Source: Oscillospiraceae bacterium (GTDB lineage Bacteria > Bacillota > Clostridia > Oscillospirales > Ruminococcaceae). Taken from it: a DNA stretch of 64,000 nucleotides. The stretch covers positions 62,001-126,000 of the forward strand of contig WQXO01000002.1 in assembly GCA_009784825.1 (NCBI GenBank), given 5' to 3'. Below, one piece after another: positions 30,820 to 39,664 of this stretch (its first letter is position 1; each line of letters opens with the position of its first letter). The translations under genes and the position numbers were made by a program. The notes beneath the pieces are model-generated. The model did not search any database, was not told the DNA's origin, and saw only the letters and a program-made list of their open reading frames with translations.

Positions 30820-31839
30820 ATGAAGAAATTTTTATTGATATTTTGCTTGGTTTTTACACTAAGCATAGTCGGTTGTGTCCGTTCAACCGAGCCGGAAAAG
30901 ATAACGCAAACGATATTTGTTATGGATACTTTTGCGAGCATTACTGTTTTTGATAATTCAGATGAGGCTGAGGCGGCGATAGTTAGGGCGTTTGAGCGGT
31001 TATACGAGATTGAAGAGACTTTCAATTATTATGACCCTGACAGTGAATTAAGCTGGTTGAACCGAATGGCGTTTTACGAACCGGTCACAATGAGCGAAGA
31101 CATGAACGTACTTGCCACTCTCGGGGTTAGGTATTCTGAAATGACGGGCGGGGCTTTCGATGTTTCTATCGGGAAGCTGATTGAGTTGTGGGAGAGGGAG
31201 GATACTCTCTCGCCCTCGCAAAAAGAAATTGATGAGCTATTGCCGTATTTGGGGTGGAACAATATAGTTTTCGGGGTTTGTCAGGACGGTGTCAGCACGA
31301 CAATCCGTTTCTTAAACGAGCATGTGCAGTTGCATTTCGGGGCAATTGCAAAGGGCTGGGCTGTTGATGTTATTATGTGGCAGTTACAAAATGACGGAGT
31401 TACCTCCGCTTTAATCGACATTGGCGGGGAAATCGGCGTGTTGGGTGACGCACCTCGGGAGAGCGGGCTGTGGCATGTTCAAATAAATGACCCGTTCGGT
31501 GATTTGGAGTTCATCACTTATGTCAAGGTAAAAGGCGGCACGAGAGTTGCTACCAGCGGAACTTATGAGCGGGGTGAGCATATTCTAAACCCTAAGACGG
31601 GTTATCCCGCAGACAAGGGATTGGTAAGCGTTACGGTTATCGGGCTTTCCGGGAATTCTGCCGATGCGTTTTCTACGGCGATTTTTGTGTTTGGTGCGGG
31701 AGAAATCAGAAATATAATTGACCGGGGAGGATGTGTTGTTACCATTGATGAGGAAAGAAGATTTGCGGATTATCATTTCGACGGTTGTGATTGCGGTGAT
31801 AGCGTTGAGTTCATTAATCGTTTGGATGTGGTTAAATAA
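30820..31839 (+). CDS. apbE: FAD:protein FMN transferase ApbE, lipoprotein
   Basis: Transfers FMN from FAD to threonine of flavoproteins (such as RnfG/NqrC-type or extracellular flavin-linked proteins). A signal peptide with lipobox (SIVGC) is followed by the ApbE core: MDTFASITVF, GGAFDVSIGKL, HFGAIAKGWAVDVI, ALIDIGGEIGVLG and ATSGTYERGEHILNPKTGYP. 339 residues. The 3' end overlaps the next gene. Together with the NusG-II and Gx transporter genes it forms a trio seen together in Firmicutes; the flavin acceptor is not in the window. Confidence 0.94.
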   Translation: MKKFLLIFCLVFTLSIVGCVRSTEPEKITQTIFVMDTFASITVFDNSDEAEAAIVRAFERLYEIEETFNYYDPDSELSWLNRMAFYEPVTMSEDMNVLATLGVRYSEMTGGAFDVSIGKLIELWEREDTLSPSQKEIDELLPYLGWNNIVFGVCQDGVSTTIRFLNEHVQLHFGAIAKGWAVDVIMWQLQNDGVTSALIDIGGEIGVLGDAPRESGLWHVQINDPFGDLEFITYVKVKGGTRVATSGTYERGEHILNPKTGYPADKGLVSVTVIGLSGNSADAFSTAIFVFGAGEIRNIIDRGGCVVTIDEERRFADYHFDGCDCGDSVEFINRLDVVK

Positions 31840-32119
31840 TTCGGGTTATGATAACGCTTCGGCTCGCATTTACCATGAGGGTGAGTTGGTTCATGTTATT
31901 GATTTGGCAAGTGTTAATGTGCCTTATGAAATAGATGTCGGCAATGTAATTGTTCAAGTTCGTGTCGGTGAAATAGGGGTTGTGTATTCCGATTGCCGAA
32001 ATAAGTTATGCGAGAAAACCGGATTTGTAGACGGGAGAGTTCCCATTATATGCATTCCTAATCGGTTGGAAATTCGGGTTGAAAATAATCAATTTGACTT
32101 TGATGGTGTTACGAGATGA
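31736..32119 (+). CDS. NusG domain II-containing membrane protein
   Basis: About 127 residues: a membrane helix (IIISTVVIAVIALSSLIVWMWL), then a small beta domain (ARIYHEGELVHVIDLASVN, IVQVRVGEIGVVYSDCRNKLC, VPIICIPNRLEIRVE) typical of the extracytoplasmic NusG-II family. It contains conserved Cys in DCRNKLCEKTG. Start choice: TTG 31736 is five bases after GGGGAGG, while ATG 31748 is further away; both are inside the apbE 3' end. It overlaps the next gene by four bases. Confidence 0.8.
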   Translation: MLPLMRKEDLRIIISTVVIAVIALSSLIVWMWLNNSGYDNASARIYHEGELVHVIDLASVNVPYEIDVGNVIVQVRVGEIGVVYSDCRNKLCEKTGFVDGRVPIICIPNRLEIRVENNQFDFDGVTR

Positions 32120-32628
32120 ATAAAACTCGCAAGTTAGTAGTGTTGGCGTTGTTGACCGCAGTTTCACTGTGTTTGTTTGTAGTGGAAATGCAAGTCCCCA
32201 ACTTGATTCCTGTTCCGGGGGTTAAGCTCGGGTTGGCTAACATAATCACGCTGTTCATATTATACGACAATAGGTTCAAATGGAGCGACGCGGTTCTTGT
32301 TGTAATCGCGAGGGTGGGTTTGGCGGCACTTGTTACCGGGAATGTATATGCATTATTGTACAGCTTTGTCGGCGGGATTTTTGCATTGGCAGTTATGCTT
32401 TTGATGAAAAAAGTATTCGAGGGGAAATTAATCCCCGTTGTGAGTGTTGCGGGTGGGATAACCCACAATATAGGGCAGGTTGTTGTTGCGGTGATTATTT
32501 ATGGGGCGGGTGTGTTATTCTATTTACCGGTGCTTGTTTTGGGCGGGATTGCGTCGGGCTTGCTGACCGGATTTACGGCAGTGTTTTTATTAAAAAGACT
32601 TAAGAATATCGGGAGGAATAAACCATGA
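32116..32628 (+). CDS. Gx transporter family protein (heptaprenyl-PP synthase component I-like)
   Basis: 170 residues, all membrane: LVVLALLTAVSLCLFVVEMQ, PVPGVKLGLANIITLFILY (the conserved PGxKLGLAN motif), ALLYSFVGGIFALAVMLLM and GGITHNIGQVVVA. The fold resembles ECF S components. It overlaps the genes on both sides by four bases. The old name as a prenyl synthase component is probably not its biochemical role. Confidence 0.88.
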   Translation: MNKTRKLVVLALLTAVSLCLFVVEMQVPNLIPVPGVKLGLANIITLFILYDNRFKWSDAVLVVIARVGLAALVTGNVYALLYSFVGGIFALAVMLLMKKVFEGKLIPVVSVAGGITHNIGQVVVAVIIYGAGVLFYLPVLVLGGIASGLLTGFTAVFLLKRLKNIGRNKP

Positions 32629-33347
32629 ATGAATATGATATTCTGAAAAATCAGATAAACGATTCGATTAAAAATATGCGTGTGCATATTAACCGAATAA
32701 TCGGGGCGGCTGTTATGCTTGAGCAGTTACCTGATTCCAATGAGAATTTGGCTTTGTCGGAGCTGATATATAGTTCGTGTAAGCTGTTGACGCAAAACAT
32801 AAACCTCTCTTACAACTGCTCTGAGGAATTGTTCGAGGGGAGCAAGACTGTTTTGAATTCCGGGGAGATTTTACAGGGGATTGTCGATGAATGCTCCCGC
32901 CTTGTTGCACCTGTTAATCGTAGGATTGATTTTATAAATAATTGCACTGTTTCCGGTGTGAAAATGGACGATAAGGCTTTTACCGTCGTTTTCATGAACC
33001 TTATTCAAAATGCACTACTTTATTCGCCGAGTGATTGTATTGTTCGGGTAAAAATGGAGAATTCGGGCGGGAATGTTGTTATCGTTATTGAAAATTCGGT
33101 GGATTCCGGTAAGACAGCGGATTATGAGGGCGGCGGCTTGGGTTTGGCTCTGTCACGGAGAATCGCTGAATGGCATAACGGCAGCTTGGATTATTCCAAG
33201 GTTGACGGGGTGTTCACGGTTACGCTGGTGCTTCCGATTTGTAATGAAACGGTCGGCATAAGCTTCGGCTCTGATTATGCTGAATATGTTTCGGAGCGGT
33301 TTAAACCTGTGAATTTATTCATGAATGATGTCACTCGCTCAAATTAA
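32625..33347 (+). CDS. Orphan histidine-kinase-like ATPase without sensor domain
   Basis: 240 residues, soluble. Residues 1-60 form a helical region with MRVHINRI in the place of an H-box. The HATPase_c domain has an N-box (VFMNLIQNALLYSPSD) and a G2 box (GGGLGLALSRRIAEWHNGSLDY), but the first glycine box is degenerate (VIVIENSVDSG, without the usual DxGxG). There is no membrane or PAS domain and no response regulator next to it. GGGAGG precedes the ATG, and it is coupled to the Gx transporter gene. Kinase activity is uncertain. Confidence 0.75.
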   Translation: MNEYDILKNQINDSIKNMRVHINRIIGAAVMLEQLPDSNENLALSELIYSSCKLLTQNINLSYNCSEELFEGSKTVLNSGEILQGIVDECSRLVAPVNRRIDFINNCTVSGVKMDDKAFTVVFMNLIQNALLYSPSDCIVRVKMENSGGNVVIVIENSVDSGKTADYEGGGLGLALSRRIAEWHNGSLDYSKVDGVFTVTLVLPICNETVGISFGSDYAEYVSERFKPVNLFMNDVTRSN

Positions 33348-33350
33348 TGA

Positions 33351-33380
33351 TTGACATTATGTATTATAGTGTGGTATAAT
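33351..33380 (+). promoter_or_regulatory. Sigma-A type promoter for cvpA-like-clpE-SDR
   Basis: TTGACA (33351-33356), an 18-base spacer, TATAAT (33375-33380), 33 bases before the ATG at 33414. Confidence 0.75.
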
Positions 33381-33413
33381 TATCTGATGTTGATATTTAA
33401 GGATGGTTAAGAT

Positions 33414-34454
33414 ATGGGGACACAGTTCTTTTGGTTTTATGATATTTTACTTATCGGCGTGTTCCTTGCCATCGCTTATAAATGTGCTCGGCAGGGATTG
33501 GCGGCGGCTGTTCTCGGAGTTGTCGGAATGCTGCTTGCATTTGTTATTGCATTGGTTTTGAGCGGGGGAATTGCTAATTATATTTATGATGAGTGGATAA
33601 GTAAGACGGTTTCGGAAAAGATAAGTTATTCGCCTGTTTCAAGTGAAGAGGACAGGATTGTTTCAATAGCCCCTGTGTTCGATGATTTACGGAAAATAGA
33701 TATGTCTAAGGCGAGGATTTCCGATAATGTGATTTCTGAGGCGGGGTTTAATCTTGAGCCGGATTCTGCAGGGAAAATCACCCTCGATTTATCTAAAATT
33801 GATTTAAGTGAGACGGGAATAAAAGAAGCGGATTTGCGGTTTTTCGGGATTGATACTGATGAAAATGATTATGAGGAAATTAATCTCGGGAGAATAAGCA
33901 TTAATGCACAGGAGCTTAGTGAAACCGATTTGGAGACGATTATCTTAGTGAGGGTTCTGTCGGCACAGATTGCGAAGAATTCCGGTGATGTGCATGAGCA
34001 GCTTTCCGAGACAATGGAGGAGACGCTTCCGGGGTTTTCACGGGCTTCACAAGGTAATATTGACTTGGTGGCAATGCTGTTGACTACTGTTATTAAAAGC
34101 GATTCGCAGACACTTGCTGAAACTGTTAACGACAACATTGTTAAACCGGTTTTGGTTGTTCCCGTGAGAGTGGTTGTTTTCTCGATTATTTTTGCTGTTT
34201 TAAATATCGGTGTTGCCATTGCCGTAAAATCGCTTAAGCTGATTAACCGAATTCCCGTTATCGGAAAGATAAATACGTTCGGGGGAGCAGTCCTCGGGGT
34301 TTTAGAAGCGACGGTTGTGGTGTTCTTGGTTTGTATCGGTATTAGGCTGTTAATCACAATTACGGGGGATAATATTATCTTCCTCAACACCATGACGGTA
34401 AATGAGACGTTTATTTTCAAACATATATATTACATGGAGTTTTTGAAGTTCTAA
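33414..34454 (+). CDS. CvpA family membrane protein with large inserted loop
   Basis: 346 residues. Two N-terminal helices (FYDILLIGVFLAIAYKCARQGLA, GVVGMLLAFVIALVLSGGIA) and two C-terminal ones (VVFSIIFAVLNIGVAIAV, GAVLGVLEATVVVFLVCIGI) frame an acidic loop of about 190 residues containing short repeats such as KIDMSKARISD and KIDLSETGIKEADL. The ends fit the CvpA family; the loop is much longer than in ordinary CvpA. It precedes the clp gene by 19 bases. Confidence 0.72.
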   Translation: MGTQFFWFYDILLIGVFLAIAYKCARQGLAAAVLGVVGMLLAFVIALVLSGGIANYIYDEWISKTVSEKISYSPVSSEEDRIVSIAPVFDDLRKIDMSKARISDNVISEAGFNLEPDSAGKITLDLSKIDLSETGIKEADLRFFGIDTDENDYEEINLGRISINAQELSETDLETIILVRVLSAQIAKNSGDVHEQLSETMEETLPGFSRASQGNIDLVAMLLTTVIKSDSQTLAETVNDNIVKPVLVVPVRVVVFSIIFAVLNIGVAIAVKSLKLINRIPVIGKINTFGGAVLGVLEATVVVFLVCIGIRLLITITGDNIIFLNTMTVNETFIFKHIYYMEFLKF

Positions 34455-34473
34455 CCGAAAGGAACAACATTAC

Positions 34474-36786
34474 ATGAAATGCACCAGATGCAAAAAAAGA
34501 ATGGCTGTCGTGTTTATCACGACTATGCAGGGCAATGAGAAACATAATGAGGGGCTTTGTTTGATTTGTGCTAAGGAATTAGGTGTGCCGCAGGTCAGCG
34601 AATATATGAAGCAGATGGGGCTTTCTGAGGAGGATTTCGAGGAAAGCTATAAGGCGATATTCGGGGACGAGGACGACGACGATATGTTCGACGACGACGA
34701 TGATGACGAAATAGGCGGGTTTAAACCGGGGGGTGCGGGTACTATGCCGCAGTTTCTGCAGAACCTGTTTAAAGAAAACCACGCTTCAAATTTTGAGAGT
34801 AATTCCGGTTTCGAGAAAAAGAAGCCTCTGCCCCCTCCTAAGCCTAAGCAAGGTAAGCCTCCTAAGGAAGACAAGAAACGTAAGTTCCTTGATACCTTTT
34901 GCACCAACGTCACCGCTAAGGCGAAAAAAGGTGAGTTAGACCGAATTGTCGGCAGGGATAAGGAAATTGAACGGGTTATTCAGATTTTGTCACGACGTAC
35001 CAAAAATAACCCTTGTCTTATAGGTGAGCCGGGTGTCGGTAAGACCGCAATTGCTGAGGGGATTGCCCAGAAGTTAGTTGCGGGTGAGGTTCCGTTCAGA
35101 CTCCAGAATAAAGAGATTTATCTCCTTGATTTGACTGTACTGATTGCGGGGACGCAGTTCAGGGGGCAGTTCGAGAGTAGGGTTAAGTCATTAATCGAGG
35201 AAATTAAAACTGCGGGGAATATTATTATATTCATTGATGAGGTGCATAACCTTGTGGGGACGGGGGATTCCGAGGGGACAATGAACGCCGCAAACATGTT
35301 CAAGCCCGCACTTTCACGCGGGGAAATGCAGGTAATCGGGGCGACGACTTTCGGCGAGTATCGCAAGTATATCGAGAAAGACGGGGCTTTGGAAAGACGT
35401 TTCCAGCCTGTTACTATTGCTGAGCCGACTATTGAAGAAACTATTGAGCTGTTAAAAGGTATTAAGCAGTATTACGAAGAACACCACAAGATTAATGTTC
35501 CCGATGAAATAATCCGTTCGTGTGCTATACTTTCTGAAAGGTATATCTCGGACAGGTTTTTACCGGATAAGGCGATTGATTTATTAGATGAAGCGGCGGC
35601 GTGTGCGAGCATACGCAGCGACGACTTAACCTTATACGAAAAGTTAAAAGCCGAGAATATAGGCTTGGAAAAAGAAGAAAATGATATGTTTAATTCCGGT
35701 GAAGAAGTTGATTATGAAAAAATCGCCGAGTATAAAACTAAGCTGGCACAGAATATTCAAAAAATTGCCGAGCTTGAGCCGATTGTATCTCAGTTACAAA
35801 TAACTGACCTTGACCTGTCAACTGTTATTGAGTTGTGGACAGGGATTCCCGCTACGAAAATAATGGAGACCGAGTTTAAGAAAATCGGGAAATTAGAGGA
35901 TTCTCTGAAAGAAAAAATAATCGGTCAGGACGAAGCCTGCGGGTTAGTCGCTGCGGCAATTCGGCGTTCGAGAGTTCAGCTGTCTTCGAGAAGACGACCG
36001 TCGTCGTTCATTTTCGTAGGTCCTACCGGTGTGGGTAAAACTGAATTAGTAAAGGTCTTGGCAGGTGAGTTATTCGATTCGGTTGACCCGTTAATTCGGT
36101 TAGACATGTCCGAGTTTATGGAAAAGCACAGCGTTTCCCGCATTATCGGTTCACCTCCCGGTTATGTCGGTTATGATGAGGCGGGACAGTTAACCGAGAA
36201 GGTACGCCGTAAGCCTTATTCTGTGGTATTGTTCGACGAGATTGAAAAGGCTCACCCCGATGTGATGAATATACTTTTGCAAATCTTAGATGAGGGGAAG
36301 GTCAATGACGCACACGGCAGGACTGTTTCTTTCGAGAATACTGTTATATGTATGACAAGTAATGCCGGTTCTAACGATAAATCGACGGGGCTGGGGTTCG
36401 GGAAAACGGCAGGCGATATTTCAAAAGAGAAGGCTATGAAAGCGTTGAAGGACTTTTTACGTCCGGAATTCTTGAGCAGGGTTGATGAGGTAGTCGTATT
36501 TCAGCCGCTTACCGAGGAGGATTATGCGAGGATTTCTAAGCTCATGATTGAGGAAATGCGTGAGCCGCTTAAGGAAAAGAATATTGAATTAAATGTTACC
36601 GATGAAGTATTCACCTATGTGGGCGGAAAAGCCTTCGGCGGTAAGTTCGGCGGGCGTGATATTCGCAAGATTATCCGTGACGAAATCGAAAACCCTGTCG
36701 CTGTATTAATCGTGGAGCATGGCGGTGAGGGAGTGAGCTCGGTGAGGATTGATATTAAGGACGAGAAAATCCATGTTACAGAATAG
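34474..36786 (+). CDS. clpE: ClpE-type AAA+ ATPase of a Clp protease
   Basis: Two-ring unfoldase that should feed proteins to ClpP. Instead of the Clp-N domain it begins with a zinc finger (Cys3-x2-Cys6 and Cys29-x2-Cys32), the mark of ClpE. A run of Asp residues ([15 protein letters not shown]) and a Pro/Lys linker follow. First AAA+: GEPGVGKTA (about 184-192), [10 protein letters not shown]. Second: GPTGVGKTE (about 516), [12 protein letters not shown], and LGFG in STGLGFGKT as the probable ClpP-docking loop. 770 residues. No McsA/McsB or CtsR gene is adjacent. Confidence 0.9.
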   Translation: MKCTRCKKRMAVVFITTMQGNEKHNEGLCLICAKELGVPQVSEYMKQMGLSEEDFEESYKAIFGDEDDDDMFDDDDDDEIGGFKPGGAGTMPQFLQNLFKENHASNFESNSGFEKKKPLPPPKPKQGKPPKEDKKRKFLDTFCTNVTAKAKKGELDRIVGRDKEIERVIQILSRRTKNNPCLIGEPGVGKTAIAEGIAQKLVAGEVPFRLQNKEIYLLDLTVLIAGTQFRGQFESRVKSLIEEIKTAGNIIIFIDEVHNLVGTGDSEGTMNAANMFKPALSRGEMQVIGATTFGEYRKYIEKDGALERRFQPVTIAEPTIEETIELLKGIKQYYEEHHKINVPDEIIRSCAILSERYISDRFLPDKAIDLLDEAAACASIRSDDLTLYEKLKAENIGLEKEENDMFNSGEEVDYEKIAEYKTKLAQNIQKIAELEPIVSQLQITDLDLSTVIELWTGIPATKIMETEFKKIGKLEDSLKEKIIGQDEACGLVAAAIRRSRVQLSSRRRPSSFIFVGPTGVGKTELVKVLAGELFDSVDPLIRLDMSEFMEKHSVSRIIGSPPGYVGYDEAGQLTEKVRRKPYSVVLFDEIEKAHPDVMNILLQILDEGKVNDAHGRTVSFENTVICMTSNAGSNDKSTGLGFGKTAGDISKEKAMKALKDFLRPEFLSRVDEVVVFQPLTEEDYARISKLMIEEMREPLKEKNIELNVTDEVFTYVGGKAFGGKFGGRDIRKIIRDEIENPVAVLIVEHGGEGVSSVRIDIKDEKIHVTE

Positions 36787-37477
36787 GAAAACCGCCGTTA
36801 TTACAGGCGGTACGGGGACTATCGGCAGTGCGATGGTTGAGATTTTAAGTAAACGCTATGACGTTGTGTTTACTTATCTTACTAATAAAAACAAGGCAAG
36901 TGAGCTTGAGGCGGCTTATGGGGTCAAGGGGTATCGATGTGACATTACTGACCACAATGTCGCTCGGAGGCTGGCTTCTAAGTTTAGCTGTGACTTACTT
37001 ATAAATAATGCGGGGATTTCACAGATTAAGCTATTCTCGGACATTAGCGAGCTTGACTGGTATAAGATGATGGACGTTCACTTGACGGGGGCGTTCAATT
37101 TTACGCAGGCGTTTTTACCGGGTATGATTAGTCGGAAAAGCGGCTGCATTATTAATATTTCGTCGGTTTGGGGAGTTGTGGGCGGTTCTTGTGAGGTGCA
37201 TTATTCCACGGCTAAGGCGGGGTTAATCGGGTTCACCAAGGCGTTGGCGAAGGAAGTGGGACCCTCCGGAATAAGAGTCAACTGCATTGCTCCGGGGGTA
37301 ATCGCCGGTGATATGAATAAGAAGTTATCCGAGGAAGAATTAAACGAGTTGAAAAGCAGCACGCCTTTGGGGAGGCTGGGTTCGGCTAAGGAAGTGGCAG
37401 TGGCGGCGTTATATTTGGCGGGTGCGGATTTTGTTACCGGACAGGTTTTAGGGGTGGACGGCGGGTTTGGAATGTAG
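36773..37477 (+). CDS. SDR family oxidoreductase, FabG-like
   Basis: 234 residues from ATG 36773, overlapping the end of the clp gene by 14 bases; the longest frame adds eight residues. NAD(P)-binding TGGTGTIGSAM, NNAG (LLINNAGISQ), the catalytic Ser (INISSVWG) and Tyr-x3-Lys (HYSTAKAG), then a FabG-like end (VNCIAPGVIAGDM, FVTGQVLGVDGGF). Could be a 3-oxoacyl-ACP reductase or another dehydrogenase; no fab genes lie nearby. Confidence 0.9.
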   Translation: MLQNRKTAVITGGTGTIGSAMVEILSKRYDVVFTYLTNKNKASELEAAYGVKGYRCDITDHNVARRLASKFSCDLLINNAGISQIKLFSDISELDWYKMMDVHLTGAFNFTQAFLPGMISRKSGCIINISSVWGVVGGSCEVHYSTAKAGLIGFTKALAKEVGPSGIRVNCIAPGVIAGDMNKKLSEEELNELKSSTPLGRLGSAKEVAVAALYLAGADFVTGQVLGVDGGFGM

Positions 37478-37503
37478 GCTTTTTGGAAATTTATAGGGAA
37501 CAT

Positions 37504-37529
37504 GTAGGGTCACGATATATCGTGACTGC
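37504..37529 (+). repeat. Palindromic element with GTCACG core
   Basis: GTAGG followed by the perfect 18-base palindrome GTCACGATATATCGTGAC (37509-37526). Confidence 0.8.
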
Positions 37530-37543
37530 AACCACCGATATAA

Positions 37544-37567
37544 GGACACCATATATGGTGTCCCTAC
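37544..37567 (-). repeat. Palindromic element with GGACACC core
   Basis: The perfect 20-base palindrome GGACACCATATATGGTGTCC (37544-37563) followed by CTAC. Same plan as the element 15 bases before, in the other orientation, with a different stem. Confidence 0.8.
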
Positions 37568-37635
37568 GAGGATATTAGCGGGCGATAGTGGTAGTAAGAG
37601 GGGCGATGTTATTCAATACAGGTGATAAAATGTAA

Positions 37636-37660
37636 GCGGGCGAACACAGTTCGCCCCTAC
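37636..37660 (-). repeat. 25-base palindromic element, intergenic twin of the pdaA copy
   Basis: GCGGGCGAAC...GTTCGCCCCTAC; its reverse complement equals 1530-1554 except for one loop base. Confidence 0.88.
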
Positions 37661-37687
37661 GGGAAGACACCAGTTTGTACCAAAGCC

Positions 37688-37715
37688 ACGGGACGCCCGG
37701 GTGTGCGTCCCCTAC
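37688..37715 (-). repeat. 28-base palindromic element, intergenic copy
   Basis: On the minus strand GTAGGGGACG, an 11-base centre (CACACCCGGGC), GTCCCGT. Same ends and length as 5036-5063 and the copy inside rsmE. Confidence 0.78.
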
Positions 37716-37764
37716 AGTTTTTGTTGAAACAGAAATGTTGTGCAGAACACCGCCTGTACCAGAA

Positions 37765-37808
37765 CCACCCCGTCCGCTGACGCGTCCACCCCTCCAAGGA
37801 GGGGATGG
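37765..37808 (+). repeat. Palindromic element, intergenic twin of the recG copy
   Basis: Begins CCACCCCGTCC and contains CCCCTCC-AA-GGAGGGG. The recG element (7748-7785) has the same start and hairpin on its coding strand but a shorter centre. Confidence 0.75.
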
Positions 37809-37849
37809 CAGGCATTAAGTATTTAGACGGGTTTTTCAGTTAATTATTT

Positions 37850-39664
37850 TTATAAACTTTCGATATATTCGATTAAATTCGTGTAATGTGGTTTTACAAT
37901 TATTGTGTTTTGCTGAGGATATTTCTCTTGACCGAATTCAACGACGTGGGGTGCAAATTCTTTAACAATAATATAGTAGTATTCCATGTTTGCTTCGGCG
38001 AACATTTGCTCCTCGGTTTCGGCGTACATGTCCATACGATACGCCTCCATTATAGCGTTGTGCATATCGGTATTATATATTTCGGCAATCGGGATTAATT
38101 CGTAATAATACTCCGTTTCTACCTTTTTTTGAATGGTTATATTCGGGTTGTCGCCTTGTAGAAGTGTGTGACTGCTCTTTAGTTTTGCCTCGATATATTC
38201 CGATGACAAGAACAGCTTTTTCAAGGGTTCAAGTGTGTATTCGGTAAGCGGGTAGGTGCGTTCAATCGGGTTTGAGCCGTTTATGGAATAGGAAATTGAA
38301 GTAGTATCAATCCAATAATAATTATTAATGTCATACCTTATTTCAAGGGCACGATTGTGAAATTCCAAGATATGCTTGATGTTTTCTTTTTCCTTGAACT
38401 CGTATCCCCATACACCGCGTCTTACTTCATAATCAATGAAATCACCCTCGTATCCGCGGACAAAGTAATTGCTTACTATGACACCGTTGACATTTTCGAG
38501 TTTCGGGACATGGTTTACTGCACCGAAACCTCCGCTCATAAACAATCCCAAACATATTAAAACTGAGCCGCCTGTTGTAACTAACCACCTTAGCAAGACA
38601 ATGGGCGGTTTTTTCAGCCCTTTGTTGTTGATAACATCAAACAGTAAATATATACACAAGGTCGCAAGAACACCGAAGCAGATTAGTATTGGGGAGGTAA
38701 GTCCGTCAAATTCATAGTAGTATCTGAAGTATGTGAATTCCCTTTGGATAATAAAGTACATACATACCGCAGTTATGCAAAAGGTGATTGATGTTATATA
38801 TACGTGGTAGAACATTTTAACCGGGAAGGGTCTGCCGGTGTGTTCGGGTTTACGACGCATGTTGAGAAAGTATGCGGCGATTATGAATAATACACTCATC
38901 AAAAAGGCGAACAAGGGTTCCCATGTCATTTGGTCGTCAAACCAACCCTCAATATACTGCTGCAGCCACATCGCCATCGTAAATGGCGAGCTTATGAAAA
39001 GAGGGGTAGAGAATTGGGCTAAATCGTACCACAGTCCGTAGGTGTTGCCGTAGGTTATCATAATCAGCAGGTACATCATTGCGGGGACTAAGATACCGTA
39101 CATTAAGGGGACACTGATTGACTCGAATATCCGCCCGCATAGTGAGGTTGCAAACACTGTCATGGAATACAGCATGAGCATAATTAATACGCCGAATATA
39201 CCGATTTTACATACTGCTTCAAAGTCATGAGCATTATCGATATTCATTAACAGTATGGGGAATGCCAATATGAACGACGATATGAACGGTATTGTCGTAA
39301 TTGCCAGTCCCGAAAGGTAGTCACCCCAGTATCGCATTTTCCGTGAAATTGGCAGAGAGTATACCATGTCGGTGAGGTTTTTGTCGTGCAGATGGTTAAA
39401 CGAGGATATGCCGATTGCATATGTCATTATTGCAAATCCGATTAATGACAGGGCGAATACCATCATACTTATGTCACGGATTTCACTCGAGGTTTGGTAG
39501 AGGAAGCCGAATTGGATAAACGAGAAGACCATGAATATCACGTTCATCAAAAGCTGCATTTTCTGGTTGATTATTCTCGATATGACATAGGCGAGGAATT
39601 TGCTTCTACCACCAGTAGATGTCGTCATCGTATTCATGTTCGTATTGTTGGTCATATTCGACAT
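37850..39664 (-). CDS. ABC-2 type permease-like protein with C-terminal outer domain
   Basis: 604 residues with an N-terminal set of helices (about 25-265), another set (about 280-380) and an extracytoplasmic C-terminal domain of roughly 220 residues. GISSFNHLHDKNLTDMVYSLPISRKMRYWGDYLSG matches the paralogous upstream gene (NSFNYLHNKNISDMHLSLPI). The start at 39664 has GGGGGTG seven bases before and overlaps the upstream gene by 59 bases. Exports an unknown substrate together with the next two genes; resembles ytr-type or peptide-resistance transporters. Confidence 0.8.
   Translation of the reverse strand: MSNMTNNTNMNTMTTSTGGRSKFLAYVISRIINQKMQLLMNVIFMVFSFIQFGFLYQTSSEIRDISMMVFALSLIGFAIMTYAIGISSFNHLHDKNLTDMVYSLPISRKMRYWGDYLSGLAITTIPFISSFILAFPILLMNIDNAHDFEAVCKIGIFGVLIMLMLYSMTVFATSLCGRIFESISVPLMYGILVPAMMYLLIMITYGNTYGLWYDLAQFSTPLFISSPFTMAMWLQQYIEGWFDDQMTWEPLFAFLMSVLFIIAAYFLNMRRKPEHTGRPFPVKMFYHVYITSITFCITAVCMYFIIQREFTYFRYYYEFDGLTSPILICFGVLATLCIYLLFDVINNKGLKKPPIVLLRWLVTTGGSVLICLGLFMSGGFGAVNHVPKLENVNGVIVSNYFVRGYEGDFIDYEVRRGVWGYEFKEKENIKHILEFHNRALEIRYDINNYYWIDTTSISYSINGSNPIERTYPLTEYTLEPLKKLFLSSEYIEAKLKSSHTLLQGDNPNITIQKKVETEYYYELIPIAEIYNTDMHNAIMEAYRMDMYAETEEQMFAEANMEYYYIIVKEFAPHVVEFGQEKYPQQNTIIVKPHYTNLIEYIESL

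Larger units (their letters stand above)
37478..37849. other. Gene-free interval packed with palindromic elements
   Basis: 372 bases between the SDR gene and the ABC permease gene (convergent ends). It holds five separate palindromic elements (listed individually) and no convincing open frame. Several have GTAGGG or CCCTAC at one end, so the interval looks like a landing site for one element family. Confidence 0.8.

Noticed and set aside
37478-37849. CRISPR-like array of palindromes
   Set aside because: The palindromes differ in sequence and spacing, there are no regular spacers, and no cas gene is present in the window.
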